Positions 17,024-26,666 of a DNA stretch of 64,000 nucleotides are shown one piece after another. The DNA is from Curtobacterium sp. MCJR17_020. GTDB taxonomy: Bacteria > Actinomycetota > Actinomycetes > Actinomycetales > Microbacteriaceae. Position 1 is the first letter of the stretch. Each line of letters opens with the position of its first letter. The position numbers were made by a program, and so were the translations under genes. The stretch lies in NCBI RefSeq assembly GCF_003234365.2, contig NZ_CP126260.1, positions 1,922,001-1,986,000 of the forward strand. Reading direction: 5' to 3'. Below the pieces are notes generated by a model that made no database searches, was not told the origin of the DNA, and saw only the letters and a list, made by a program, of their open reading frames with translations.

Positions 17024-18397
17024 GTGCCTGAAAGACTCTCCTCCGGATGGGTTCTCGCCCTCACCGCTGCAGCCCAGTTCGTGCTGCAGCTCGACTTCGC
17101 CATCGTCAACGTCGCCCTGCCCACCGTGCAGCGCGATCTCGGTTTCACCGAGGCGGGCCTGCAGTGGGTCGTCACCGGCTATGCGCTGACCTTCGGCGCA
17201 CTGCTCCTGGTCGGCGGACGCTTCGGTGACCTCATCGGCTACCGCCGCGCTGTCATCGGCGGCCTGGCGCTCTTCGCTCTCACCTCCCTTTCCGGCGGCC
17301 TCGCGACCGGCGGTGGAGTGCTCGTCGCATCCCGGATGGTGCAGGGTGCCAGTGCGGCGCTCATCGCGCCTGCCGCGCTCGCGCTACTGGCCCATGCTCA
17401 TCCTGAGCCGAGGGCGCGCATCCGAGCCATGGGCATCTTCCAGGGCAGCGTGGCGGCGGGAGCGTCCGCGGGCATCGTTCTCGGCGGGGTCCTCACTCAG
17501 TACGTCGGGTGGCGGTCGGTGCTGTTGATCAATCCGCCGCTCATCCTGGTCCTCATCGCCCTCATCCTCTGGCGTGTGCCGGCGATCCCCGGCCACAGCG
17601 GCATCCGGCTCGACCTGCCGGGCGCGCTCACAGCGACCGGTGCGACCGCCGCGCTCATCCTCGGCGTCAGCCAGGGCCAGCAGAACGGCTTCGGCAGTCC
17701 GAGCTCGTGGATCGCCCTCGTGGCGGCCGCGGTGCTCGCGGTCGCGTTCGTTGCCGTCGAACGGCGCATCGCCGACCCGATGCTGCCCTTCTCGCTCCTG
17801 CGCGGTGACGGACGACCCGCTGCGCTCGTCGCCATCTTGGTGATCGGAGCGGTGCTCGCCGGCTACGTGTACTTCGTGTCGATGTACCTACAGCGCGTGC
17901 TCGCGTTCTCGGCACTGCAGACCGGCCTCGCCCTCGTCCCTGCCACCCTGACCGCATTCGTGGTCTCCACCCAGGTGGCCCGCCGCGTGCTGCCACGCCT
18001 CGGATTCCGGCGGCAACTTCTGCTGGCTCTGTTGCTCGTCGGTGCGGGACAGCTGTGGCTCTCCCAGGTGACAGCGACCGGCAGCTACGTCGTCAATGTG
18101 TTGGCCGGCATCCTGCTCACCGCAGCCGGAATGGGACTCGCCCTGCCCGCCGCATCCCTCGCGCTCACCGCAGAGGCGCCCCCACATCAGCACGGCATCG
18201 CCGGGGCGCTGTTCGCCTCCGGGCAACAGGTCGGCAGCGCGATCGGCATCGCGGTCCTGGCCACCATTGCCGCAGCCAGCACCGACACGACGGGAGACCT
18301 CGTCAGCGGGTACCGACTCTCCTTCCTCGTCGCGACCGGGCTCATCGCCCTCGCCGTCATCGCGACCGCTGTCCCTCGCACTCGGAGAACAGCCTGA
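17024..18397 (+). CDS. MFS exporter, DHA2 (EmrB/QacA-like) family
   Basis: About 457 residues with 13-14 hydrophobic helices. TM1 carries the DHA2 signature LDFAIVNVALPTVQRDLG. Motif A-like GGRFGDLIGYRRA lies in the TM2-3 loop, and motif C-like GGVLTQYVGWRSVLLINPP follows TM5. I prefer GTG 17024 with GGAG six bases upstream; ATG 17009 in the same frame has no SD. It lies downstream of the NmrA-like gene and the TetR. Proton-driven export of a toxic compound is likely; the substrate is unknown. Confidence 0.87.
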   Translation: MPERLSSGWVLALTAAAQFVLQLDFAIVNVALPTVQRDLGFTEAGLQWVVTGYALTFGALLLVGGRFGDLIGYRRAVIGGLALFALTSLSGGLATGGGVLVASRMVQGASAALIAPAALALLAHAHPEPRARIRAMGIFQGSVAAGASAGIVLGGVLTQYVGWRSVLLINPPLILVLIALILWRVPAIPGHSGIRLDLPGALTATGATAALILGVSQGQQNGFGSPSSWIALVAAAVLAVAFVAVERRIADPMLPFSLLRGDGRPAALVAILVIGAVLAGYVYFVSMYLQRVLAFSALQTGLALVPATLTAFVVSTQVARRVLPRLGFRRQLLLALLLVGAGQLWLSQVTATGSYVVNVLAGILLTAAGMGLALPAASLALTAEAPPHQHGIAGALFASGQQVGSAIGIAVLATIAAASTDTTGDLVSGYRLSFLVATGLIALAVIATAVPRTRRTA

Positions 18398-18470
18398 GGG
18401 AGAATCCCGTGTCGTGGTGCACCCGTCCGGGGGCGTGATCGCGGAGTGTCGAGGACGCAGCCTGACGCGG

Positions 18471-20978
18471 TCAGCGGCGGTCTTCCCAGATCGTTCGTCT
18501 CGTTGAATCGGGATCAGTGAGGGTGATGCCCGCAGTGTCGAAGCGGTGCGTGGTGCGCTGGGTGCTGGAATAGGGGTCCCACCCGGGGTCCCCTGTCCGG
18601 GCGAAACGGACCCAGGCACCGTGCACGTCGTCGGCGAGGTGCTGTGGAGGTGATGCTCCGACGAGCTCTTCCCAGTCCGCATGGTCGAGATTGTCGAACA
18701 CGAACGGGAGCTCGACCCCATGGCAGGCGCCGAGCCGTCCGTCAAAGGCGGGGGACCGCCATGCGAACTCGTACAGGTGTGTTCGGGGATGTGCCTCTGC
18801 TGTGCGGATCGCCGGGATCCGGTACAACCAGTCCGTGAGGATCCCGCCGATGGTTGCCGCCGCGCGCTCTCCACGAAATGCTCGCCGGTACGTTCGGGTG
18901 CCTTTCCCGAGTGGCAGCTTGGTGCGGGCGGCTGCCAGCGGCACCATCCAGTTCTTCATGCGATCTGGTCCCTCGAGGACGAGAGCGATGTTGGCTTCCT
19001 CCCTGTTCCATCCGATCAGGAGATCGACGTCCGCTGCAGCGCCGGCTCGCAACGCCTCGATCGGCGAAGTCGGCAACGAGCGCCCATCAACGACGGGTTC
19101 GAACACCAGCCCGTTCACCGCGACGTCACCCCACAGCGAGCGGCGCGGACGTTTGGAGACCTCGGCGGCCAACTGCGTCTGCGCGTCCAAAAGCGCATCG
19201 AGCGGCACCTCCGCGAGTGCCTCTCGGGTTGGGCGCACATGCAGGATCTCGCTCATACGCGTCGCCACGAGTCGTGCGGATTCGCTACTGATGCTGTGGA
19301 ACGTGCTCCCGGACTCGAGAATCGCCCGCCGGAAAAGCCCTCGTGCTGCCGGCATCGCCAGCAGCGCACCGATGCTCATCGCCCCAGAGGACTCACCGAA
19401 CACCGTGACGTTCCCGGGGTCGCCTCCGAACGCCGCGATGTTGTCGTGCACCCATTCCAGCGCGCAGATCTGGTCCAGGAGCGCGAGATTGGCGGGTCCG
19501 TCACCGAACCAGGCAAAGCCGTCCGCACCGAGCCGGTAGTTGATCGTGACGAGCACCACGCCATCTCGTGCGAAACGGGTACCGTCGTAGCCGCCGACGG
19601 CGCCCGAACCACTCGTCCACGAGCCACCGTGCACGAAGACCATCACCGGTTGGCCGTCACCGATCGTGGGCGCCCAGAGGTTCAGGTTGAGGTAGTCGTC
19701 ACCAGTGATGATGCGTCGGGGGAGGAGTTCGCCGAGGGGACCGGTCGCGGCAGACTGTGGGGCGGTCGGACCGTAACCGGTGGCGTCGAGCGATCCTTTC
19801 CACGGCGCCCGGCGAACCGGGCGCTGGAATCGGCGTGGACCGACGGGTGCCTCCGCGTACGGCACACCCAGCATCCGGATGACGCCGCTATCGACCACCT
19901 GACCTCGTAGGACACCTGCGGGCGCCGTGATGAGTGTGTCCTCCGGTGTGTTCTCTTGTGACAACGCCTGCACCCTTCTTCCGTTTCGGAGCATACCGAC
20001 GCGACACCCCGACTCCTCGTTGCTGACCTGTCCGGAGTTCCTCGGACACCTGGTCCGGGGCGATGATCGTCCCGGAGAAGGATTCCGTGACCGCTGCGAT
20101 CCCCAGGCGAGGACGAGGGTGACACCAGCGGCGCAGAGCAGGAACCCTGTCCAAGTGGCGATGGTCAGGGTCTCGGCGAAGAGGACCGCTCCGGCGACGG
20201 CAGTGGAGGGCGCGACCAGGAACCGCAGTCCGTTCAGTGCCGTCACCCCGATACGTCGCAGGAGGAACCAGTAGGCGGCGTAGCCCGCGAGCGTCGGTCC
20301 GACAGCGGCGACCAGGGTAGCCAGCCAGAAGCGAACGTCATCGGGTGGCGTGAAGGACCGAGTGATCGCGCAGAGCACGACGAGCGCGACCGTCGTCGCG
20401 ATGGCGTGTACCGCCAGTGTGGCGGTCACGGACACGTTCGTCGGGAACCGACGATCCAGCAATGTCGCTGCGATGAGGCAGCCCATCGCTGCAAGCGGGA
20501 ACAGCAGGGCGAGCGGGGCAGCTTCGATCGTCCCCGTCTGCGACCACACCACCACGGCGACGCCAGCACCGCCGATCAAGAGACCGAGCCACTGCGTCGC
20601 CCCGACTGCGACGCCCAGCAGGGGGCCGACGAGCGTAGCGATCACGATCGGCTGGACGGCGTCAGTGAGCGCTGTCGTGCCGCTGGCAACGCCGTGGAAG
20701 ACACTGGCGTAGACGAACACGCAGTACCCGAGCTGCGCGAGCAGCCCGATCGCGGCCTGGCGGCGCAGGTCACGGCCGGTGATACCGCGGAAGCCGCCGC
20801 GAACGCCCACCCAGAGGCCGAGTCCGAGTGCGAGGGGGAGGAATCGCCAGAACAGCAAGGTGAGGGGCGATGCGTCCGATGTGGCGAACTTCGCCACCAG
20901 GAAGCCCGACGACCACGCAGCAACGAAGAAGACGCTGGCGAGGATCGTCACGAAACGGTGGAACTTGACGGACTGCAC
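18471..20978 (-). CDS. EamA (DMT) transporter joined in frame to a type-B carboxylesterase
   Basis: One uninterrupted 835-codon frame. Residues 1-300 are a complete ten-helix EamA/DMT exporter (VAAWSSGFLVAKFAT, FRFLVAPSTAVAGA...). Residues from about 345 are a complete type-B carboxylesterase with oxyanion loop VFVHGGSWTSGSG, nucleophile elbow GESSGAMS and the C-terminal His region ACHGVELPFVF. The roughly 45-residue linker is basic and low-complexity. An internal ATG at 19994 could start the esterase alone, but its GAGGAG lies about 18 bases away, so initiation there is doubtful. Either a true fusion or loss of a stop between two genes. The start is divergent from a TetR gene 41 bases away, its likely regulator. 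Confidence 0.8.
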   Translation of the reverse strand: MQSVKFHRFVTILASVFFVAAWSSGFLVAKFATSDASPLTLLFWRFLPLALGLGLWVGVRGGFRGITGRDLRRQAAIGLLAQLGYCVFVYASVFHGVASGTTALTDAVQPIVIATLVGPLLGVAVGATQWLGLLIGGAGVAVVVWSQTGTIEAAPLALLFPLAAMGCLIAATLLDRRFPTNVSVTATLAVHAIATTVALVVLCAITRSFTPPDDVRFWLATLVAAVGPTLAGYAAYWFLLRRIGVTALNGLRFLVAPSTAVAGAVLFAETLTIATWTGFLLCAAGVTLVLAWGSQRSRNPSPGRSSPRTRCPRNSGQVSNEESGCRVGMLRNGRRVQALSQENTPEDTLITAPAGVLRGQVVDSGVIRMLGVPYAEAPVGPRRFQRPVRRAPWKGSLDATGYGPTAPQSAATGPLGELLPRRIITGDDYLNLNLWAPTIGDGQPVMVFVHGGSWTSGSGAVGGYDGTRFARDGVVLVTINYRLGADGFAWFGDGPANLALLDQICALEWVHDNIAAFGGDPGNVTVFGESSGAMSIGALLAMPAARGLFRRAILESGSTFHSISSESARLVATRMSEILHVRPTREALAEVPLDALLDAQTQLAAEVSKRPRRSLWGDVAVNGLVFEPVVDGRSLPTSPIEALRAGAAADVDLLIGWNREEANIALVLEGPDRMKNWMVPLAAARTKLPLGKGTRTYRRAFRGERAAATIGGILTDWLYRIPAIRTAEAHPRTHLYEFAWRSPAFDGRLGACHGVELPFVFDNLDHADWEELVGASPPQHLADDVHGAWVRFARTGDPGWDPYSSTQRTTHRFDTAGITLTDPDSTRRTIWEDRR

Positions 20979-21019
20979 GCGTCGACTATACCGATCGGGT
21001 TACTCAGTAGGCTCGGGGC

Positions 21020-21625
21020 ATGACGGCATTGGGTGCAGAGGACGCGCTGACACCGGGCGCGCAGCGAGTTCTCGATGCAGCTTCTGAATTGTTCTACGCC
21101 GAGGGCATCCACGCGGTTGGCGTGGAGCGCATCGCTGAGACTGCCGGCGTCACGAAGAAGACCCTCTACGACCGGTTCGGTTCCAAGGAACGACTGGTGC
21201 TCGCGTACCTGCGGCGCCGAGAGGACGGCTGGCGGAACATCCTCGCCGACCACCTCGCCAACGAGCCGGAGCCCGGCATCCCTCGCATTCTCGCCGTGTT
21301 CGACGCTGCGATGGTTTGGCACGGCGGGAGTTCGGCGAAAGGGTGCAGCGCTGTGAACGCACGTGCTGAGACACGCCTCGACGGCGACGACGACCCAGTG
21401 TTGCCCGAGGTGCTCAGTGAGAAGGCGTGGCTGCTCGATCGCTTCACCACGCTGTGTGCTGAAGCGGGCCTCCCGATGCCGCACCAGCAGGCTGCGCGCC
21501 TCATGCTCCTGTTCGACGGAGCCCTCGTTTCCATTGCCATGCGCACCTTCAGTGAGCCACTTCGCGCTGCCCGCGACACTGCCGCCGACCTGCTCGGCCT
21601 TGCATCGTCTGCCGGCCGGACGTGA
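21020..21625 (+). CDS. TetR/AcrR family regulator
   Basis: A 201-residue repressor. The HTH is IHAVGVERIAETAGVTKKTLYDRFGSKERL (about residues 29-60), and the C-terminal domain has the TetR_C-like RRREDGWRNILADHL region and GCSAVNARAE. It is divergent from the EamA-esterase frame with a 41-base intergenic region, the normal geometry for autorepression plus control of the neighbour. A TTCCAAGGAA inside this gene (21181-21190) is coding sequence and not counted as an operator. Confidence 0.88.
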   Translation: MTALGAEDALTPGAQRVLDAASELFYAEGIHAVGVERIAETAGVTKKTLYDRFGSKERLVLAYLRRREDGWRNILADHLANEPEPGIPRILAVFDAAMVWHGGSSAKGCSAVNARAETRLDGDDDPVLPEVLSEKAWLLDRFTTLCAEAGLPMPHQQAARLMLLFDGALVSIAMRTFSEPLRAARDTAADLLGLASSAGRT

Positions 21626-21791
21626 CTCACCGCCGATCGAACGCCGCGCGCCGTTCGGCAGGTGCTGCATGTCATGCGCTGACCTGAGACCCACCGCGAC
21701 GGCGTGCCCAGTGCACCCACCACGTCCCGCCGCTCTCCGGGAGTGGGATCCTCTGGTTCAGCTGGCCGTTGCAACACCACCGTGATCCGGA

Positions 21792-22540
21792 GTGTTGCAG
21801 ACGGGGTCGGGGCTGGAGAACCGTGGTCGTGAGGTGCGGTTCTGGGAGCCATCGAGACAGAGCCTCAGCCCCACAGCGGCCTGTGCTGGTGTCGGTGTGA
21901 AGCGACGTCAAGGAAACCGAGCGGTCACAGCAGCGGGCGGATGTTCGCCGACGAGCCTCGCTCGGACCGGTACCTGAGCCAGGAAGAGCGGCCCCCGGAT
22001 CGTCGACCTGCGTCTGAACGGCGGGGGTGTACGCGCGGTCCCGAAAGCACTCGGTAGGGTGCCGTCGTCGATCTGCCGCGAGCTGGCCAGGAACGCCGCG
22101 CCTGGTGGGAGTTGCCGGCCCTGTTCCGCTGAGAGGCGGTCCCGGGCACGAGCGCGGCGCCCGAAGCCGCGGAAACTCGACCAGGTCGAGCTCGCCCTGC
22201 AGATCGAGATCCGATTGCTGCGGAACCGGTCCCCGGAGCAGACTCGTGATGACCTGGCCAGGTCCTTCCCTGACCGGCCGGAGATGCACGTGTCCCACGA
22301 GACGATCTACCAGTGTCTGTTCGTCCAAGGCTGCGGCCACCTGCGCACTGACCTGCACGAACACCTCCGCGCCGACCGCGCCATCCGCCGCCATCGTGGT
22401 GAGACCCGGCGGGCGTCGTGATCGGCCAGCGGTATCGTCCCGCGCTCCACACGGGGTCCGGCAACCGAGCTCACCGCGAGCTGAGTCACCAGGACGGTAC
22501 GCGGCGAGGGAGCAGCGTCGTCCGCGTCTTCCACAGAGAA
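21792..22540 (+). pseudogene. IS30-family transposase remnant
   Basis: Three frames together recall an IS30 transposase. A first piece has REVRFWE...LSPTAACAGVGVKRRQG. A second has YLSQEER followed, after a one-base shift at a CCCCC run (about 21986), by IVDLRLNGGGVRAV. A third, from 22059, has SSICRELARNAAPGG...PEQTRDDLARSFPDRPEMHVSHETIYQCLFVQG. Beyond 22420 only fragments resembling GTGNRSAIGTL remain and the DDE domain is lost. It cannot encode an active transposase. The flanking GCAACAC/GTGTTGC pair near 21768-21798 may be what is left of an end. Confidence 0.75.
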
Positions 22541-22590
22541 ACCGTCACGGTTCTCTCTGTCGATTCCGTGGTTCGGCGTTCTCGTAGGCG

Positions 22591-22767
22591 TCAAGCGGCG
22601 TGGAAGAAGTCTGCGTAGCGGGGTTCGCCGGGGATCGCGGCGAGCCGGCGTTCCACGAGCACGGCGATCACTGCTGGATCGGTGAGGCCTGTCCGCTGTC
22701 GCCAGGCCTCGTGTGTGGTGGGTAGCTGTTCCGGTCGGGCTGGCGGCCGGTAGGTCGTCGGTTTCAT
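22591..22767 (-). CDS. Small hypothetical protein (58 aa)
   Basis: ATG 22767 has a strong SD (GGAGGAACCTG). The protein (MKPTTYRPPARPEQLP...) is hydrophilic and contains ETHEAWRQRTGLTDPAVIA-like helical sequence ending ADFFHAA. No family is recognised. The frame extends 35 codons upstream, with a CPPGCGC cluster, but the ribosome site favours the short form. It lies between transposase debris and the GAF-ANTAR genes. Confidence 0.5.
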   Translation of the reverse strand: MKPTTYRPPARPEQLPTTHEAWRQRTGLTDPAVIAVLVERRLAAIPGEPRYADFFHAA

Positions 22768-23129
22768 CAGGTTCCTCCGACACCCACAGCCGGGCGGGCA
22801 CGGGATCAGGGTTGCGCCCGCCCGGTACACGGTGCGGTGGGATCCGTGCGGAGTCTGCTGCGTCGTCCTCACGTCCTCACGTCGTCACCGGTCGTCATCG
22901 GAGTGTGGTGGCTCCGGCGGCCGGGGGCTGGGGCAGCTGTTGCTCACAGTACGACCCATGCGGCACCGTCGCAAGGAAGACGATGTGTTCCGCGCGCTTG
23001 TCGCTGATGCGCGGAAGGCGCTACGGTCGGAGCAACGTTCAGTGCCCGGACCCCGCGCTGGTGGAACTCTCGGGGGTGGTGCTGTGCAGGTTCGGTCGCT
23101 GTTGCCTGCACCCCGGACGGGTGCGGCTG

Positions 23130-23837
23130 ATGGATGGTGACGATCTCGCAGCGGCCGTCGCTGCCCTGCACGGCAGGGACACCGACGGTGACCTCTGCGT
23201 GCCGTTCCTGGACATGCTGCCGGTGACGGGAGTTGCGATCTCGACGGTGGGGAACCCGTTCGGCTCCGAGACGATCTGCGCCAGCGACGCCGCGGCCGCA
23301 CGGTTGGACGAGATCCAGCTGGACCTCGGGGAAGGCCCTTGCTGGGAGGCGATCCGGACCGGATCCCCGGTACTCGTCCAGGATGTGCAGGGTGCCGCCT
23401 CGAGGCGGTGGCCGGTTGCACTGCAGGGGCTGCAAGCGGCTGGGCTCGGCGCGGTGTTCGCGTTCCCGATGCGGTTCGGCGCACTCGACATCGGTGCTGT
23501 CGACCTGTACACGGACGTACCCGGCGCGCTGCTTGCTGAGCACCAGGCCCGTGCGGTCGCGTTGACGGCAGCTGTGTCACGGCGGGTGCTCCGGCAGGCA
23601 CTGGAGCGCGCGGAGTCAGATGCTGACGGTCGTCCGGTCACGGACGCCGGACGCTACTCGCGTCGGGAAGTACACCAGGCGTCTGGCATGCTCGCGGCGC
23701 AGACCGACGGCGACGTCGATGATTCGCTGCTCATCCTCCGCGGCCACGCCTACGCAGCTGGCCGCTCTGTCCGTGACCTGGCCGCTGACGTGGTCGCCCG
23801 GGTCGTGGACTTCACCGACCACGACGCAGGATCGTAG
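23130..23837 (+). CDS. GAF-ANTAR regulator (1 of 2)
   Basis: A signal-responsive RNA-binding antiterminator-type protein of about 235 residues. The GAF sensor domain (about 20-150) contains the DEIQLDLGEGPCWEAIRTGSPVLVQDV signature typical of actinobacterial GAF-ANTAR proteins. The C-terminal ANTAR helices (REVHQASGMLAAQ...LLILRGHAYAAGRSVRDLA, about 180-230) bind paired hairpins in nascent RNA. The start is uncertain: ATG 23130 has a weak site and the frame is open upstream. It is followed 15 bases later by a paralogue. The GAF ligand is unknown. Confidence 0.8.
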   Translation: MDGDDLAAAVAALHGRDTDGDLCVPFLDMLPVTGVAISTVGNPFGSETICASDAAAARLDEIQLDLGEGPCWEAIRTGSPVLVQDVQGAASRRWPVALQGLQAAGLGAVFAFPMRFGALDIGAVDLYTDVPGALLAEHQARAVALTAAVSRRVLRQALERAESDADGRPVTDAGRYSRREVHQASGMLAAQTDGDVDDSLLILRGHAYAAGRSVRDLAADVVARVVDFTDHDAGS

Positions 23838-23852
23838 GGAAGAAGGCAGACC

Positions 23853-24584
23853 TTGGCACACACTCGAGAGCACCGACTCGTTGACGCGTTCGTCACCCTC
23901 ACCGACACACTCGTCGCCGACTACGACGTCGTCGAACTGTTGCAGTCCCTCGTCGACAACGCCACCGATCTGTTCGACGCGACTGCGGCCGGGATCTTGC
24001 TCGTCAACCAGTCGCAGGACCTGGAAGTGGTGGTCTCCACCAGTGAGCGCAGCGCGCTCGTCGGGTTGCTGCAGCTCGAAGCCGGGGAGGGGCCGTGTGT
24101 GGAGGCGTTCACGACGGGGTCACCGGTGTCCGTACAGGACGCCGACGAGATGCGTCGACGGTGGCCACAGTTCGCGGCAGCGTCGCAGGAAGCCGGCTAC
24201 ACCTCCGTGCACTCCATCCCGCTGCGGCTGCGCGACACCGTCCTCGGATCGATGAACCTGTTCCGCGAGACACCCGGCGCACTCAACGAAGACGACGCGA
24301 TCGCGGCGCGGGCACTCACCGACGTCGCAACGATCAGCATCCTGCAACAACGCAACGTCGACCACGCCACCTTGGCGCAGGCGCAACTGCAGCAGGCATT
24401 GAACAGCCGCGTCGTCATCGAACAGGCCAAGGGGTTCGTCTCCCACACGCACCACGTCGACATGGACACAGCGTTCCAGCTGCTCCGCGGCTACTCCCGT
24501 TCGCACCAGATCCGGCTCGCCGACCTCGCGCGTTCGGTCGTGCGCCGCGAGACGGTCATCCCCACCGTCAACGAGGACGCGTGA
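23853..24584 (+). CDS. GAF-ANTAR regulator (2 of 2)
   Basis: A 243-residue paralogue of the preceding protein. The TTG start follows GGGAAGAAG. The GAF domain (about 20-165) has LLQLEAGEGPCVEAFTTGSPVSVQD and LRDTVLGSMNLF. The ANTAR domain (about 175-235) has LNSRVVIEQAKGFVSH and AFQLLRGYSRSHQIRLADLA. Fifteen bases separate the two genes, so they are one transcript. Actinobacteria commonly carry such pairs as stress or host-signal sensors acting through transcription antitermination; a target leader is not evident nearby. Confidence 0.84.
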   Translation: MAHTREHRLVDAFVTLTDTLVADYDVVELLQSLVDNATDLFDATAAGILLVNQSQDLEVVVSTSERSALVGLLQLEAGEGPCVEAFTTGSPVSVQDADEMRRRWPQFAAASQEAGYTSVHSIPLRLRDTVLGSMNLFRETPGALNEDDAIAARALTDVATISILQQRNVDHATLAQAQLQQALNSRVVIEQAKGFVSHTHHVDMDTAFQLLRGYSRSHQIRLADLARSVVRRETVIPTVNEDA

Positions 24585-25053
24585 CACTGCGCGGTTCTCC
24601 AGATCACGACGCTGGTCTTGCGCGAGCGGGAACCGACCACCTACGGTTGCGTCTCAGCTGCCCCAGCCCTTGGTCGCCGGAACACCACCCCATTCCGATG
24701 ACGACCAAGAGGACATCGTGACATCGCAGCGTTGTTCCCTCGACGTTCCGGTATCGGGTACCCCGAGCCACCGGTCGGGTGCCGACCCGAACGAGTACCC
24801 GACCGGTCTCACCACCCCGATCAACACGCCAATGCCGGCGCGCCTGGCGGTCGCCGTCGCGTTCATCGAAACCCACGCCGCCGAAACCCCGTCCGCTGGG
24901 ACGACCCGCGGCTGGAGATCACCTTGTTCAAGAGCTTCAGAGGCGACACCCATCACGATGGCTACCGTTCCAGCGCCTGGGTCGGGTCTGCTGCACGGAC
25001 AGGTGACATCTGACCTGTCCGTGCATCGCGGGTAGGCCCGGAGAGATGCACTC
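24585..25053. other. No gene supported
   Basis: Some 470 bases between the GAF-ANTAR pair and the IS3 remnant. Open frames here (for example 24670-25035 on the plus strand) have no recognisable product, no good ribosome site and irregular composition. Confidence 0.5.
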
Positions 25054-25831
25054 GTGCTCAACCCCTACCCGCCGGACTTCCGCGACGATGTCGTGCGCGT
25101 GGCTCGGAACGGCGAGCCAGGAGTGACGAGTGAGCAGATCGCCACGGAGTTCGGCGTCCACCCGATGACGGTGCCGAAGTGGCTGCGCCGCACCGCCGTG
25201 GAGGACGAGGGCGCCCCGGAGCGATGCGTGTCGAGTCCGATGAAGTCCGCGAGCTGCGGCGACGGAACCGGCTCCTCGAGCAGGAAGCCGAGGTACTCCC
25301 TCGTGCGGCGGCGTACCTGTCGCAGGCGAACCTGCCGGGAAAGGCCCTCCGCGCTCGTGAGCGAGCTCGCGGCGATGATCCCGAGTTCGGGTACCGGCTC
25401 CTTGCGGACGAGACCCGTGGCGCCGGCGAGCACGTGGCAGACCGGACGGCGTGGACGATCGTTCCGGACTACCGTTGGTGGAGCGGGTTCGGGAAGAAAC
25501 GCGGCAGGAACGTCAAGAAGCCCAGCCCGGCGGTCCACGACGACTTGTGCACCGTGACCGACGAGAGCGGCTGCATCCGGCATGTGTTCACGCCCGAGGC
25601 GCCGAACCATCTGTGGCCGACCGAAATCGCCGAGCACAACACCGGTGAAGGCAAGTTCTCCCTCTGCGCGATGAGGACCGGTCACGTCCTGCACTCGGAC
25701 AGAGGATCGCAATCTCGGAGCCGGGGACTGCGGAGGCACTGACCCGCCACAGCATGATCGGATCGACGGACAGGGTCGCTTCCGGCGGCGACGACGACGC
25801 GATGCGGAGCCTCTTCGCCCTCGTGGCGTGA
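25054..25831 (+). pseudogene. IS3-family transposase remnant (OrfA + OrfB pieces)
   Basis: From GTG 25054 the OrfA start is intact (YPPDFRDDVVRVARNGEPGV...FGVHPMTVPKWLRR). It then shifts frame near 25205-25225 into RRRNRLLEQEAEVL and AAYLSQANLPGK. OrfB sequence follows (DDPEFGYRLLADE, VFTPEAPNHLWPTEIAEH) but jumps from KFSLCAMRT straight to GHVLHSDRGSQSRSR, so about 60 residues of the DDE core are deleted. A last piece in another frame (GSTDRVASGGDDDAM) ends at 25831. At least two frameshifts and one deletion: a dead element. Confidence 0.8.
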
Positions 25832-25961
25832 CGACGACACCGAATCGTGCAGCAGACCCGTTCGTGCACCCGGTGACGGCCAGTGCTGCTACCGGGTCCA
25901 GCGGCGGCCGTTTCCCACCGGCGTGTGCTCCGCCGTGGGGAGTCTCCGCTCGAACGGCGCA

Positions 25962-26645
25962 TCAGCGGCTGCGCCGTTCGAGCGCGTCCGCGATCGCGGT
26001 GTCGAGGTCGTCGTAGCTGGTGAGCTGGAGGAGCTTCCCGTCGACGAAGAAGGACGGTGTGCTCTGGATGCCGAGTGCGGTTCCGTCGTCGATGTCGCGT
26101 TGGATGCGGTCTGCGACCCTGCCGCTGGCGACGTCGCGGTCGTACTGGGTCACATTGAGACCGAGGTCCTTCGCGTAGCCGCGGAACCGATCGGCTTGCG
26201 AGTCGCTACCGCGCTCACCCCACTCGGCTTGCGTTTCGAACATGCGCTGGTACATCGGTTCGAGCTGGTCCTGTTGGGCCGCGGCCTCGACGGCTGCGGC
26301 GGCGTTCTGGGCGTTCCCGTGCCCGGGGAGGGGGAAGTAGCGGAACGCGAAGGTGACCTCGCCGGCGTAGTCCTTCCGCAGCTGCTCGACATAGGGGTAG
26401 AACGCGCCGCAGGCTTCGCACTCGAAGTCGAGGAACTCGACCACGGTGACCTCGCTGGCGCCGGGTTCGCCGAGGACATGCGTGTCACCGCGAGTCAGCG
26501 GTGTGACGTCGGACGTGGTCACGTCGCGGGTGCCCGTCGCGGGAGGTGCGGTGGCGAGGCGCAGGACGACGGCGATGACGACGATGAGGATGACGACACC
26601 GGCGATAGCGCCGGAGATGATGCCAATGCGGGTGCTTCGGGTCAT
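25962..26645 (-). CDS. DsbA-like membrane-anchored thiol oxidoreductase
   Basis: A 227-residue protein with one N-terminal membrane anchor (about 8-30) and an extracytoplasmic DsbA/thioredoxin-like domain. The active site is FECEAC (C76-X2-C79), with cis-Pro loop GIQSTPSFFVDGK near 195. AAGGAG lies nine bases upstream of ATG 26645. In actinobacterial mobile metal-resistance modules this protein is often next to an M23 peptidase and a cation diffusion facilitator; both occur here as remnants. It is the best preserved gene of the group. Likely role: oxidation or isomerisation of exported protein thiols. Confidence 0.87.
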   Translation of the reverse strand: MTRSTRIGIISGAIAGVVILIVVIAVVLRLATAPPATGTRDVTTSDVTPLTRGDTHVLGEPGASEVTVVEFLDFECEACGAFYPYVEQLRKDYAGEVTFAFRYFPLPGHGNAQNAAAAVEAAAQQDQLEPMYQRMFETQAEWGERGSDSQADRFRGYAKDLGLNVTQYDRDVASGRVADRIQRDIDDGTALGIQSTPSFFVDGKLLQLTSYDDLDTAIADALERRSR

Positions 26646-26666
26646 GGGGGCAGGGCTCCTTGCGTG

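Noticed and set aside
21181..21190. TTCCAAGGAA resembling the regulon operator
   Set aside because: It lies inside the TetR HTH coding region (GSKER), lacks the RY centre and is far from a start.
24670..25035. Open frame of 121 codons on the plus strand
   Set aside because: No ribosome site, no recognisable sequence and surrounded by IS debris.
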